Origin: Tricholoma matsutake
Lineage: Eukaryota > Basidiomycota > Agaricomycetes > Agaricales > Tricholomataceae
Direction: 5' to 3'
Assembly (NCBI GenBank): GCA_026075535.2
Contig: AP026547.1
Span: 6,386,001 to 6,450,000 of the forward strand
DNA length: 64,000 bases
The notes under the pieces are model-generated. The model made no database searches, was not told where the DNA came from, and worked only from the letters and a program-made list of their open reading frames with translations. Numbering within the stretch: the stretch's first letter is position 1; each line of letters begins with the position of its first letter. Positions 1-11,237 of this stretch are shown in pieces. A program made the position numbers and the translations under genes.

Positions 1-719
1 CCCATAGCAAGAAGAACATGAAACGTTTCAACATAACTGATGATACTCAGACTTAATGTTCATTTTAAATGAATTCGTGGGCTGTGTAGCCAGCAACTAA
101 TCAGTGAGCCATCTACAAATGGCACATGCACATACGTACTGTACGATTGTACCCAGCTTATTTGCCAGTGGATTTGTACGTGTCTCTGCTGGGAGAAGTA
201 TACTGAGAATGCCCAGTGCCACTGTTATAGTACTGCGAACCATTGGTATTGGAGTAGTAGTAGCTGCCATCACTTGGAAAAGGTAAACCGATCACCGTAG
301 AGAAAGGGAAACAATGTCGCACTTGTTCGAGTAGTGGTAGCCAGTGGAACCCGTAGAGTTATCTGAGCGGCTGCACCAGTGATTACCCTTTGACGAAATC
401 AGTACACGGCAGAATTCCACATGTCCGACATACCTGGTCGTTGTTTCCACTACCAGTGTATGAGTATCCTTTGCCACTATCACTGCTTTTCGCCATCTTT
501 GAGTACAGGTGTGGAAGTTAGGAAAGTTCGTCGTCCCGCTTAAATGACGTAAAGCACGTGCACGTGTCACGGAGGCACCCCATGTATAGTGATTATGTAA
601 TCATACTGCAGAAGAAAGTCATGTGATCACTCACCAAATTAGTATACCAGTCGCATGATATTCTGATCAAGGTTTATTGAGAGAGGTAATTTGTGGGTTA
701 TCAGATGGAACTGGCACCC
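1..719. other. Anonymous sequence, no gene supported
   Basis: Short open frames occur on both strands, for example 292-570 on the minus strand, but none has recognisable domains, a convincing start context or splice signals. No LTR or terminal repeat was found. I can say only that this is non-repetitive-looking sequence left of a small transposon. Confidence 0.5.
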
Positions 720-721
720 TA

Positions 722-1393
722 CTATCACTTACCGAGTGTTTCACCACAATTTACTGATTACTAAATTACACCACATTGACTACAAAATTATACTGATGGG
801 GTTCAAAAGATAGGATTCATTGCTTCCAGAAAATCTAATTATCTCAATGAAAGGTGAGGATGAAGCAATGATGAGCCCCCATGTCAAAAAGTACCTAGTC
901 TTTCACCAGCATGTCCCACAAAAGTAACACCTTTGATGGCAGAATTCTGTGATCTGACATTGGCATCTGACAAGCCAAAGTACGTTTTCATAAAAACATT
1001 TGTTGATTGAGTTTGCCCAAAATAGCACACTTGTCAGCGTTTAAATTCTGTCCATGAAATGTCACGGTGAGCCAGAAAACCACAAACTGCGCTATGATCA
1101 TGGTGCAACTACTCTCAGTCTATGGGAAATAGATATTATTGCTTTGAGAAAAAAAAATGGGAAGGATTGGTTCACTCCTCATATCTCAAAGTCAGAAATA
1201 TGTGATTCACCCCTCATAATGTAGCTTTTACCAACCTCGACCTCAAACAAAAATCAGGGAAAAATCAGAGGAATGTTTTTAATACTTATAACCTCTCAGA
1301 TCATCAATTTGAAGATGTTTTGGGGCTTAGAAAGTGTTATCAGTGTGGTGGTGAAACACTAGTACCCATGGTAAAACACTCGGTAAGTGATAG
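722..1393. mobile_element. Non-autonomous DNA transposon with TA target duplication
   Basis: A 25-bp terminal inverted repeat with one mismatch (722-746 and 1369-1393, beginning CTATCACTTACCGAGTG) bounds 672 bp. The dinucleotide TA lies directly outside both ends (720-721 and 1394-1395). TA duplication is the mark of Tc1/mariner-type transposition. The interior has no transposase-like frame, so this is a non-autonomous copy. Near the right end the short motif GTGAAACACT occurs again inside the repeat, a possible subterminal binding motif. Confidence 0.75.
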
Positions 1394-1395
1394 TA

Positions 1396-2009
1396 TAAAT
1401 ATTATATTCAAGGGATAGACAACGGCACACCAGTTCATTCAACCCGAAAGGCGGTAAAATAGACCTTAGGCCGAATGTCATGATGGATGATGGATGATGG
1501 ACATTGGATGATGGTGTATCGCTATCAGACTATAATTAATTAGAGCAATCTCATCCTAGACTTGTGACTGAGTCATTCATTTGGCTAGGAAGTAATCATT
1601 GAAGCGATACCTGCATAAAAATAGCTTGCACCTCAACTATAACTAGGCGGTGGGCATTCGATGGAGAGAGCAGCTACAAATGATCTCACAGGCTGGAAGA
1701 TTACTACTCTTAACTTTTGTCAAAAACCTCGGGCTCTTCGTCGTAATCATACTAACGAAAAGGATATCTGGTACTGATCAGATGGTACAAGATATGTTCG
1801 GGGATCTTTTTGAAAACGACGTTCGGCTCTGTGCTGACGCGATAAGGTGAAATCACGCATCAAGAATACCACAGGTAAATGATCTCGATTATTCCCCGAG
1901 GCAGACTTCACGTATTTCTGTCGGCCCTGAGGACGTCCGGATGTGTTCCGATCGCCATACAAGCTTGCAAGCAACTTGCAAGATTATGGCAACGACTTGT
2001 TGAGTACAG
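1396..2009. other. Anonymous sequence with short GATGGAT-type repeat
   Basis: Holds a short tandem run of GATGGAT-like units near 1480-1520. A minus-strand open frame of 75 codons at 1747-1974 has no domain I recognise. The stretch 1840-1960 keeps more CpG than the neighbouring transposons, which suggests it is not an old methylated repeat. It could be the end of a host gene, but I cannot support a gene model. Confidence 0.4.
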
Positions 2010-2014
2010 GCCTC

Positions 2015-2432
2015 TGTAGAAAATCAATCCTAGTGTAAACAAGAATAATCTCAGTCCTTGGATAAGTGACTGTATTACATGAGACTGTACCTAGTGTAAA
2101 CAAGAATAATCTAAGGTACAGTAAGTATCATTCCATGGAGCAGAGTGTAAACGATGCTCACCTCAGTCCTTGGATAAGTGACTGAGGTGACTATCTATCT
2201 GCCTACATATATATATACATTCAGTCGAACAAAAGAAAGGACGAAGGAAAAAAAGGTGTCTTTGATGCGTTTGTGTGAACACATCAAAGGAAGTGCTAAG
2301 AATAGCACATGCATCATGAAGGTTGATCTTGGCCGATCACATACCGTGTTTGTCTCGCGACATCAAAGGGATGCATCAAAAATAGGACACGCATCAATAC
2401 ACATCAAAGGGATCACGGTGTGAATCCCAGCA
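2015..2432 (-). repeat. Copia-1 3' LTR
   Basis: 418 bp, nearly identical to 7138-7555. It contains two direct copies of a CTAGTGTAAACAAGAATAAT motif and repeated CATCAAAGG motifs. It ends in CAGCA where the other copy has CAACA. Confidence 0.95.
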
Positions 2433-2473
2433 CTCCTCCTCACTGTGGTCACTCCTCCTCACATGGAATCATC

Positions 2474-5400
2474 CTAGTGTAGCCCAAGGAAGCCTCTGAG
2501 GTAAGTGAACCATTGGACATTGAGTGCTTTGGTGAACATGTCCGCAACATTCTCGTGGGTGTTGACATACGTGAGCCAAAGGTGATTAGACTGGACATGA
2601 TCGCGAAGAAAATGATACTTGATGTCTACGTGTTTGACTCGGGAGTGCAGAAGGGGGTCTTCGGAGAGAGCTTTGGCTGCGGTGTTGTCACAGAAAATAG
2701 TAGTCGGCAGGGTTTGGTCGTAGTTAATAGAGTTGAGTAGGGTATGGAGCCAGATACATTCTTTGGCCGCCTCAAATGCAGCAATGTATTCTGCCTCACA
2801 TGAAGATGCAGCGACGACCTTCTGTTTGTGCGCTGACCAGGAGATGGCACCAGAGCCGAGTGAGCAGACGTAACCCCCAACGCTTCGACGTGTGTCAAGG
2901 CAGTTAGCCCAGTCAGAGTTGCTATAGGCATGGAGTGTGATAGGAGAGGCTCCCCCGAGGCACAACTTGAGGTCTCTCGTCCCCTTGAGATAGCGAACGA
3001 GTCTTATGGCAGCCCCCCAGTGTTTGAAGGAGTAAGAGTCAAGATACTGCAAGAGCTGTTGGCCACGTAGGAGATATCGGGGCGCGTGGAGATTGCCAGG
3101 TACAGCAGACAGCCTATGAGGGAACGGTAGGGTATTTTACTAAGTTGCAGTCGATCTTCAGCATTAGTAGACTGCATGGAAGTGTGGCGCAGTTTGCATC
3201 CAGGTTCGAGAGGGGCAGACACTGGGTGGGAATCTTTTTGGCCAAACTGCTCAATAATTTTGTCGATGAGGGCAGTTTGGGAGAGCATAACAGTTCTGGC
3301 AGCCCGGTCCCAGGATATGGCGATCCCCATAATAAAGTGTGCAGTACCCAGGTCAGAGATTGTCCATACGGTCTGCATTTGAGCCTTGAAGTGCTCGTTT
3401 TCTTCCCTGGAGTCTGAAATAGAGAGATAGTCGTCGACATGAACAGCACAAATAACAATCCCACTGTCAGTCTTGCGATAGTAAATGCAGGATTCACAGG
3501 CCAAACACGTAAACCCCCACTCTATCATCTGGGTGTTCAGCATCTGGTTCCAAATGTGACCACTCTGCTTCATCCCGTACAAGCCACGCCGAAGTTCCCA
3601 CACCCAGTCTTCCTTGCCAGGCTCCTCAAATCCGACAGACTGTTGCATATACTGCACTTCATCCTCGGGCAGTAAACCATACAGGAACACGGTCTTAACA
3701 TCGATCTGTTGCGCATCCCAGCCCAGGGAGGCAGCTAAATGTAGTAGGATACACCATGATTCCATGCACGTGGTAGGTGAGGTGGTTTTAGTGTAATCTT
3801 TACCATATATTTGTTCAAAACCTTTGAAAACAAGATGCACTTTCCATCTAACTGCATTCCCCTTCTCATCACGCTTGATATGGAAAACGGGTTTCCCTTT
3901 TTGGATCCGCTTGCCAGATGGTACCTCTGATCATGGTATGAGCTTGTAAATGCCCATGTCCTTTAAAGATCTCAACTCCTCCCAGTACCTGGCTTCCCAT
4001 TGTGCTGCATCAGCTGAGTCCTTAGCTTCATTCCACATCCTGGGCTCATCCTCGAACTGGAGGGATTCCGGATCAATGTCAGTCATTTCTGAGATCAGGG
4101 CAAGAAGCTTGTGTGCCTGATCACTGAGATCAAGGTTACCAAAAGTCCGACTGAGATCATTGATCGCATCATTACTGGTGGAAGTCTCCCCGGGATGATC
4201 AGTATTCCATTCCGTTGTGCACTTCGCTTCCCTCCATTGTCTCCATTGTTCCTTGATGTGATCAGCGCTTTCCCGAGAAGCTTGTACAGCTAACTCAGTG
4301 TGGGTAGTGGCTGGCCCACCGCCTGGGTTACGTTCGGTTGGTATTTGGACGCGGGTTGACCAGCGTGGGGGTTGGGTTGGTTGTATAATCGGTTCTGCAG
4401 GTGAGCTATCAATTTCATCGTCGTCATCATTATGTGGAAGCAGAGGTGTCGGGTATACGGGTTCGGTGATTACAGGTTCAGAGGATGTGGATTCGGTGAT
4501 TATGGGTTCTGATGCGCCAGGTACTTCCCCTGGTCCTGATGGGCGGTACCCCTCATGGCTTTCAATGAAGCGGACATGGTAGGAACTGTGTACCTTATGG
4601 GTGGAACGGTCATAGCAATGGTAGGCTTTGGATTTGGGTTCATACCCGACCAGTATGCATTCTATAGAACAGTCAAAGATTTTTGGGTTGTCTTTCTTAG
4701 GAATGAGGACGAAAGTGCGACAGCCGATTTCACGTAAGTATGAGTAATCAGGTGCACGTCTATGCCAGAGTTCCCAAGGTGTTATTCCATGTAAAGGGTG
4801 AGTAGTAGTTCTGGCATGCAGGTGTACAGCAGTGAGGTAAAATTTGTCCCAGAGATAAGCTGGTAGCCGGGCATAGATCCGCATTGTTCGTGCCTTGGCC
4901 ATAAGAGTTCTGTGCATGCGTTCAACATGCCCAATGTGTGCTGATGTATGTGGAGCGGTAAAAAGCTGATCAGTACCCCTGGATTTGAGCCATGCCTCCA
5001 TTTGGTGAGACTTAAGCTCGCCGTTGTCAGTGATGTAAGTCCCGACTTTCAGACCAGTCTCAGCCTCACGAGCAAGTTCCCATGCCCGTAGTTCAGGAAA
5101 TGTGTCGTCCTTATTCTTTAATGGAATAGACCATGGGAAAGATGTATAGTCATCGACAATATCCATCACATATTCGTTACCAGTACGGGACCTGATGGCA
5201 TGCGGCCCAGATAAGTCTACCCATACTTTCTCTAGCCTCCTTGTTGCCTTATGCCCATTGCCCTCCTTTTGCATCTTTGGGACTGATGTTCTCATCTGCT
5301 TTCCGAGGATGCATGCGTCACATTTTGGTGGTCTCGAGGTGTAGGATGTGGACGCACCTGTGAGCATTCCCTTTTTGGCCATGTCCCATATTGATTGGTA

Positions 5401-6195
5401 GTTCGCATGACCGAGACGACGGTGCCAAGTTTCAAGGGTGGGGTGAGCATGCATAGTAAAGGCATGGTCAGCTGTGGCGGAGTGCAAGGTGAGCATGTAG
5501 AGTTTTTTGGAAGGTAGTCGGGAGCCTCGAGCAATAAGAGCCCCAGTAGATTTGTCAGTGATCCAACAAGAAGAGGAATCAAAATGTGTGATAGCGTTGG
5601 AGTCCTCAGCAAGGGAGCCGACAGAGATGAGGCAGACCGTCGCATTTGGTATGTAGAGGGTATTACATAATGTGATCGACATGCCTCATGCCACCCGTAA
5701 TTTGATATCACCGATGCCAACGGCAGTGATAGAGGAACCACCAATCCCTTTTACTGGGCGGGGTTGAATGGCATGAAGGGAAAGAAAGTCAGATTTGTCT
5801 GGGGATATGTGTGCAGTGGCACCAGTGTCGACAATGAAGGGAAAATCCGTGAGGGACAACTCACTTCGGTTCGATTGATTCAAGGGTTCGACAGTGAGTG
5901 CACTCTCCATGGAAAAGGCATGGTGCACGTTCCAGTCGATGGAAGTGACTGGCTCCTCCTCAATTAGTAGCCAACCCTCATACTTGACCTCATCGATCAT
6001 GGCCGTGGGGATAGGATCAGAGGCTAGACCAGCAAATGGGATGAAGGCATCCTGGGAGGATGCAATGGCGCTCGGCTCCAACAGAAAGGTGTAGGCGCGC
6101 CCATTGGCGTCTCTCATAGAGACAGGGACCTTGAAATCAGTGTGCGTACTATTATCCTGCTTCTTCCCTTTTTCCTTTGCAGCCCCAGTACTCAA
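2474..6195 (-). pseudogene. Copia-1 pol polyprotein remnant (PR-IN-RT-RH)
   Basis: One frame runs from 6195 to about 3004 apart from two TGA codons (5686-5688 and 3931-3933). Both lie inside otherwise continuous protein and fit CGA to TGA. Seen in order: protease with a DTGA active site; GAG-pre-integrase zinc finger (HRRLGH then CDAC); integrase core with D (VDLSG), D (ITDNG) and E (HVERMHR), all three present; reverse transcriptase with VDD in the YVDD position (VHVDDY); and RNase H with the copia DWA, CEAEY and DN motifs, ending at 2474. A 1-nt frameshift near 3055 separates reverse transcriptase from RNase H. The integrase triad is intact although the gene is dead. Confidence 0.92.
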
Positions 6196-6943
6196 TCAAG
6201 TGACCTGGCTTCCTGCATAGTGAATTGGTACAAGTCGGCGCATTGGCCAATCTGCTTGGCTTGGCTTGGGCAGCCAGGGTGACAGAGGAAGTGGGAGTAC
6301 TGTGACGGTTGTTCTCAATGAGGGATTGCTCATTTTTGAGGAAAAGGCGGATATGTTGGGAAGTATAGGGGGAATCCTTGGTAGACGCAGCAATGTCACG
6401 TGAAATGATGGATCAGGTATTTGGAAAATTTGAGCTAAGGGAATTCAGAGCAGCAATACATCGAAGTAAGTCAGGTTTTATGTCACCCATTGCGAATGCA
6501 CAGTCTATGAGCACATAGATTTTGTCCACAGTCTCAGGGAGCGGGGTCATAGTGGTGCACTGGATAGATAACGCCTGCTGCAGCAAATGGACCTGTCTCA
6601 CAGGCCCTTCGTTCTCATGACGATTTCAGAGTGCTGTCCAATTTTCAGCAGTGGGTCTGTCCATACTGATGAAAGGGCGTTCAGAGGGTGTGATGCTGGA
6701 TGCAAGGAAGGCATATGTTAATTCGGAGTTGGCCTGCCAGTTGTTGAGGGAACGAGGATCAGAGGCAGGGGGTCTGGATATGTTTCCAGTGATGTAGCTG
6801 TACAGACCATTCAAAGAAAGGGAAATAATAATTTCCTCGCGCCATTCCTTATAGTTGGATTTCAGTCTATCGAGCTTTACACCAGAGTATTGAACTGAGA
6901 GTTTCAACAGGGAAATAGATGGATTAGTTGGGTCAGCAGCCAT
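6190..6943 (-). pseudogene. Copia-1 gag (UBN2-like capsid) remnant
   Basis: The likely start is the ATG at 6943; in-frame codons upstream give only a GTG. The N-terminal part has the tryptophan-rich capsid start of copia Gag (a KLxxxNYxEW-like motif near residue 35). Two TGA codons (near 6626 and 6413) stand where arginine is plausible, so both look like CGA to TGA. The C-terminal end keeps most of a CCHC knuckle (C-x4-C-x4-H), but the last cysteine is replaced by tryptophan. A frameshift near 6196 separates it from the protease frame. Not functional as read. Confidence 0.8.
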
Positions 6944-7137
6944 GGCATTGAGAAGTGGCGACACATGCTACGAGAGGTATGAAAGGCGAGGTTGGCCAGA
7001 GGCTGATCACACAAAGGATATGTGTTTGATCTGGGTGATCGGAACTTGATCAAATGATGGCACTCCCGAAGAAGGTGTGCCTGGTGGCTAGGAAACTTTC
7101 TACCATCGTTTATGCACAACGAGAACGGCCCATAACC

Positions 7138-7555
7138 TGTAGAAAATCAATCCTAGTGTAAACAAGAATAATCTCAGTCCTTGGATAAGTGACTGTATTA
7201 CACGAGACTGTACCTAGTGTAAACAAGAATAATCTAAGGTACAGTAAGTATCATTCTGTGGAGCAGAGTGTAAACGATGCTCACCTCAGTCCTTGGATAA
7301 GTGACTGAGGTGACTATCTATCTGCCTACATATATATATACATTCAGTCGAACAAAAGAAAGGACGAAGGAAAAAAAGGTGTCTTTGATGCATTTGTGTG
7401 AACGCATCAAAGGAAGTGCTAAGAATAGCACATGCATCACAAAGGTTGATCTCAGCCGATCATATACCGTGTTTGTCTCGCGACATCAAAGGGATGTGTC
7501 AAAAATAGGACACACATCAATACGCATCAAAGGGATCACGGTGTGAATCCCAACA
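7138..7555 (-). repeat. Copia-1 5' LTR
   Basis: 418 bp, partner of 2015-2432. Transcription should start in this copy and run toward lower coordinates. Only scattered substitutions separate the two LTRs, so the insertion is moderately young. Confidence 0.95.
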
Positions 7556-7560
7556 GCCTC

Positions 7561-8527
7561 TGCTGCATACAGTGAAATAGTAGTGGGAAACTGAGGTCTG
7601 CCTTAGATGGACCTCAAAATGAAATAGGTGAGAGAGCAGACAAAATTGAATGTTGATTTGATGAAGCCTGTATGTAACTGTGTAAGGAACTTGTCCAGTT
7701 GGGCCATGGCTATGCCTGGCATGAATGAGTCCTCACTTCATGGACTTTTTTTTCTTTAGTCTGCAATTATTTTCAATCAACTCCCATCACGCCACTGAAA
7801 AGATGCATAGGATACCAAGACAAACAGGAAGGCGAGGCTCGAACAAAGTTAAGTAGGATGGAATTGGACAAAAGACAAAATGAGCCATGAAAATGCCTTC
7901 CTGTCTTCTTAGATTAGTCTTTAGAAAAACTCACCTATCCTGATCGTATGCACTATTTTTGGCTACCAAGATCAATGACGACATAAGCGGCAAACAAACT
8001 TGTTTAGTTACCGGAGATGACATCTATGCTTTTCGGACCTCCTGGTCAATCGGCATTAATTGGCGTTCTCATAAAATCTTCGTAGTATCGCCTTGACTTC
8101 AGATGTTGAATTTTAAGAATTTTAACCTATTCCTTAACTCAAAAATTAAGTTTTTTTAAAGTGCCCTGAACAGCCAAGCTCTACAAGGACAGCCCATTTG
8201 ACCAGGATTATGCTTCCTGAGACAATAAAACTACCATGGAACCACTGCGAAACAGTGGTGATGGTTGGCAAAAAGAAGGCCAAAACAAACAGAGGCCAAT
8301 GCAGCCCATGCAGAATGGCAATTGCTGAACAGAAGTTTGGGGACATCTTGTAGCCGGGTGCTGATGATGGAACCTGCACAATTACAAGATTACTTAGTCA
8401 ATGGGCCCTTTCTCGAGGCAGTCTAATAAAATGAGATCTATAAAATCACTACAATAAATTCAATAAATTAAAAATATAATACAAAGAATGGTTAGTATGG
8501 AGTACAAGAGGATGTTGGATATAAGCT
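7561..8527. other. Anonymous sequence, no gene supported
   Basis: A 77-codon minus-strand frame (8146-8379) encodes a hydrophobic stretch that could be membrane-spanning, but it has no recognisable family and no clear splice signals. Nothing else is visible. Confidence 0.4.
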
Positions 8528-8965
8528 ATGCATTTACTAGAAGTGATCCATGGGAGGTGGGTGGGTGCGATAGTTGCTGTCACCTGCTATGGTGGTAGCT
8601 GTGGATTGTGGTGCCCTCTCACCATCTTTGATGTCCAACCCACGAGCAGCTGCTCTCAGCGGCAGGGGTCTGGTAGGTGGGTGCTGGTGGTGGTCATCAT
8701 CATCTGTGCCTTGCTGTTCATCCTCGTCACTGGACCAAGTTGTCCCCATCGTCATCCTGATCCATTATCCACCCTGCGAGCAGATACTCGCAGCAGTGGT
8801 GCGAATGTAGGTCTGCTGTCTTGGTGCTGTCTCATGGTAATAGAACCTAAATATCAAAACAAAACATTTGTTAGTTGAAAAGAAAAGAGAAGAGAAAAGA
8901 AGAGAAGAACTTGACACTTAGGCCCAACAAACAACTCGTTTGCGGCCGTACATTGTGTTGCTGAG
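8528..8965 (-). mobile_element. Decayed relative of modular elements M1/M2
   Basis: Several modules of M1 and M2 recur here in the same order, read on the minus strand. There is a decayed palindrome of GGCCCAA...TTG.GGCC type near 8921-8946, then an intron-like tract with branch ACTAAC and acceptor TTTAG followed by GTTCTA (near 8845-8870). Next come the ATCCACCCTGCGAGCAG...CTCGCAG repeat (8760-8790) and the EQLLVGW-encoding segment (near 8640). Terminal repeats are not recognisable, so boundaries are approximate. This is inferred from shared module order, not from an alignment. Confidence 0.55.
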
Positions 8966-9994
8966 CATTGTTGAGGAAGTGTGACTCAACATGACAGTTT
9001 CCTTTTTTGTTCAAAATCTGTGTGTCAGTAAAACCCGCTGAATGTGAAAATATGTAAGGGGCTGAGTTTGACTGACTTCAAAATATAAGCCTGCATTCAG
9101 AAAGACTTGAAACTCCGAAGCCTGCTGAGCAGCCATCAGACTTAACGTATCACTTTTGCTGGGTGGTTGGTTGAGTTAAAAAGATGAGTCCTCATACCTT
9201 GGACTCATAACAAACTCAGATAGATATTGGTGAAGACACCTGCTCACTATTAGGATTCAGCTGGATAGAGTAGCAAAGCTATAGGGTGATACCAGAAAAA
9301 TCCTGTCGAGTGAGAATCTAGTTGAGTCCAGAGATTGTGAAAGCTCTTACAATGTTATTATGATAGGCAAAAGCCTTGAATAACAATACTGAAAAAGTAA
9401 GAAGCTGAAAAACAATGTGAAGCATGATGTGCTTACCTGTGTTGCTTGTGGGTGAGATGAAAGTTGAAAGAAAGCAACACAGGACCCCTAGTTGCACTTC
9501 AACTGTCTTATACCTGGCATCTGCTAGCCGCTAGCACCATGGCATGGACCATGCAAAAAGGGGGAGGCTGAGCAGTGCTTCAAGTGGATAGCAACACTAA
9601 ACACATGATCTCTAGGTGGTGCAGAGGCCTACAAAAAAACTCCTTACCCTCAGAACCTACTCTTATGATGACAACGCTCCCCAATTTTAAACTCTGACAG
9701 TAGTGTGAAGGAGTGGTAGTCATAGTTATCTCACTCTGCACTTCTTTCTGACAATAGTTTGTATGGAGAAAAATAATGGGAATGTTAGTATAATCAAAGT
9801 CTCCAGAGTGGATTTTGAAAAATGGATATTGTTCTTCAAATACTGCTTGTTTACACATGATATCTCAAGATGAGAGACCTTTGAGAAAAATCTGCTGTGG
9901 AGAAATTGATCAGAAGTATGAAAAATGATTATAACAGTGCTTGCTAGAAGATATAAAGCTTGTGGAAGTGCAAAAAATGCAAAAAACCATGTAC
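8966..9994. repeat. Intergenic sequence with a dispersed repeat (9235-9860)
   Basis: Segments of 9235-9600 match the reverse complement of 58370-58743 in patches: the CTGCTCACT.TTAGGATTCA motif, AGCTCTTACAATGT, GTGTTGCTTGT, and GCATCTGCTAGCC.CTAGC. The minus frame at 9580-9858 shares a GS.GKE.F...LHH pattern with the plus frame near 58290. The match is that of an old dispersed element. I do not recognise the family. Confidence 0.45.
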
Positions 9995-10644
9995 CTATAA
10001 TTTATAACCAAAAAGGAAATCTAATATGATGAACTTGGACTTGACTTTTACCCTACCTGCCCAATCCAACACTTGCCCTGCTGCAGCAGGTGCAACACCT
10101 AAACAATCTGCAAAAGATAGACACCAAAATTTGCAACCCTCAACTTGAACATGAGCTGATGAGAATGCTTGCAAGCTGCATAACAAAGCACATGAAGCTC
10201 AACATGCCAAAACAGCCAGAGATGTTCTTCATCTGGAGAAACATCAACTTATGCACATGTCATGCATGTGAGCCAGTCACACTCCAAACCAGAAACAGCT
10301 TGCAGTCATGTGAGCAGCGCAAATTGATGCAGTAATACTGATACTTGACATGGTGGAGCTAAAACAGAAGATCAAACAGATAACTAACTCTGACCTTACC
10401 TTACAGATAAACTGGCATCATCGATACAATACAGATAGGAAGATTCTTTCAAAAACTGTGATAGGAAAGATGAAGAAGGAGGATAAAATGATGCAGCTAA
10501 TTGTTGCTGTTGAAAGGTATAACATGTTATTGGTATCACCAGCTGTAGCACCTCAGGTCAACCAACCTGATGTCACCAAGGAAGGAACAATGGATTAGGA
10601 GGCAACGGAGGATGTCGAGGATGCTGATATGGAAGATTGTTAGG
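9995..10644 (+). pseudogene. Unrecognised coding remnant, helical and charged C-terminus
   Basis: The plus-strand frame that includes 10350-10598 can be followed upstream to about 10080 and downstream to a stop near 10644, interrupted by several stop codons. It reads as a helical, lysine- and glutamate-rich protein end. A NWHHR motif is followed by a long helix with KMKKEDKMMQL and an acidic tail. The overall look (coiled coil then short acidic end) recalls the C-terminus of large fungal transposase-like proteins, possibly KDZ type, but I cannot confirm this. Coding character is inferred from the coherent frame only. Confidence 0.35.
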
Positions 10645-11006
10645 TGGATTCTCAAGATTATAATAATTGCTCTTTTGACATTCTTACAATAACTTACTCA
10701 TATATACACCTGCCTCTACATAAACAAAAATTTGTTACTACAACACTCATGTACTAGATAACTTAGATCAAGCATGGTACACACTCAATCACTGGTGGTA
10801 AGGACTGATTTCCAAAAACAGCAATACCATTTTCTCTGTCACACTTTGTTTGGTGGGATTGCTGGACCCCACTATACATACTAAAATGTTCCCTGTAGAC
10901 TTGCACTTCAGTCATTCATGTGATTTTATAGGCTCAAATATGGAAAGTGGTGGCATGTCAGGACCTGGTTGGGGTTAGTGTTAGTGTTAGGGTTAGAGTT
11001 GGTTGG
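10645..11006. other. Anonymous sequence
   Basis: No gene seen. At 10972-11006 is a short GGTTAGTGTTAGGGTTAGAG run that resembles degenerate TTAGGG repeats, directly at the Gypsy-A insertion point. It is too short to call a telomeric relic. Confidence 0.4.
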
Positions 11007-11216
11007 TGGAAGGGAGTCGGGTCTCCCTACACTCAAGAAAGGAAATGATAATAAAGATGAACATAGTATGATTTCAAGAAAAGGTGATCACTACAAAGTC
11101 GTGTATGCTAATGTAAACATAATCCACGTGATAGTCAGGTGATTGCATTGTTGTAGTCGATCGATCATTTGTGTGCATGTTGTGGTATCTTGTTGTAAGA
11201 GAGTAGCTCTCTTACA
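11007..11216 (-). repeat. Gypsy-A 3' LTR
   Basis: 210 bp, partner of 24251-24460. The purine-rich AACCCGGGCAGG lies just upstream on the minus strand. The first bases on the minus strand, TGTAAGAGAGC, form a short hairpin with GCTCTCTTACA. Confidence 0.9.
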
Positions 11217-11237
11217 CCTGCCCGGGTTCCAAAAATT

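Larger units (their letters stand above)
2015..7555 (-). mobile_element. Copia-1: complete Ty1/copia LTR retrotransposon, decayed
   Basis: Two 418-bp LTRs (2015-2432 and 7138-7555) start TG and end CA on both strands. The 5-bp duplication GCCTC lies at 2010-2014 and 7556-7560. A purine-rich tract (GTGAGGAGGAG on the minus strand) abuts the 3' LTR. The domain order gag, protease, integrase, reverse transcriptase, RNase H is the Ty1/copia order. The minus-strand sequence after the 5' LTR begins GGTTATGGGCC and is the candidate primer-binding site; I cannot assign its tRNA. The reading frame is broken by TGA codons and two frameshifts. Confidence 0.95.

Noticed and set aside
8146..8379. Small membrane protein gene on the minus strand
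   Set aside because: Hydrophobic frame without homologue, start context, or splice signals; not supportable.
10972..11006. Interstitial telomere (TTAGGG-like run)
   Set aside because: Too short and irregular, with only one exact TTAGGG.
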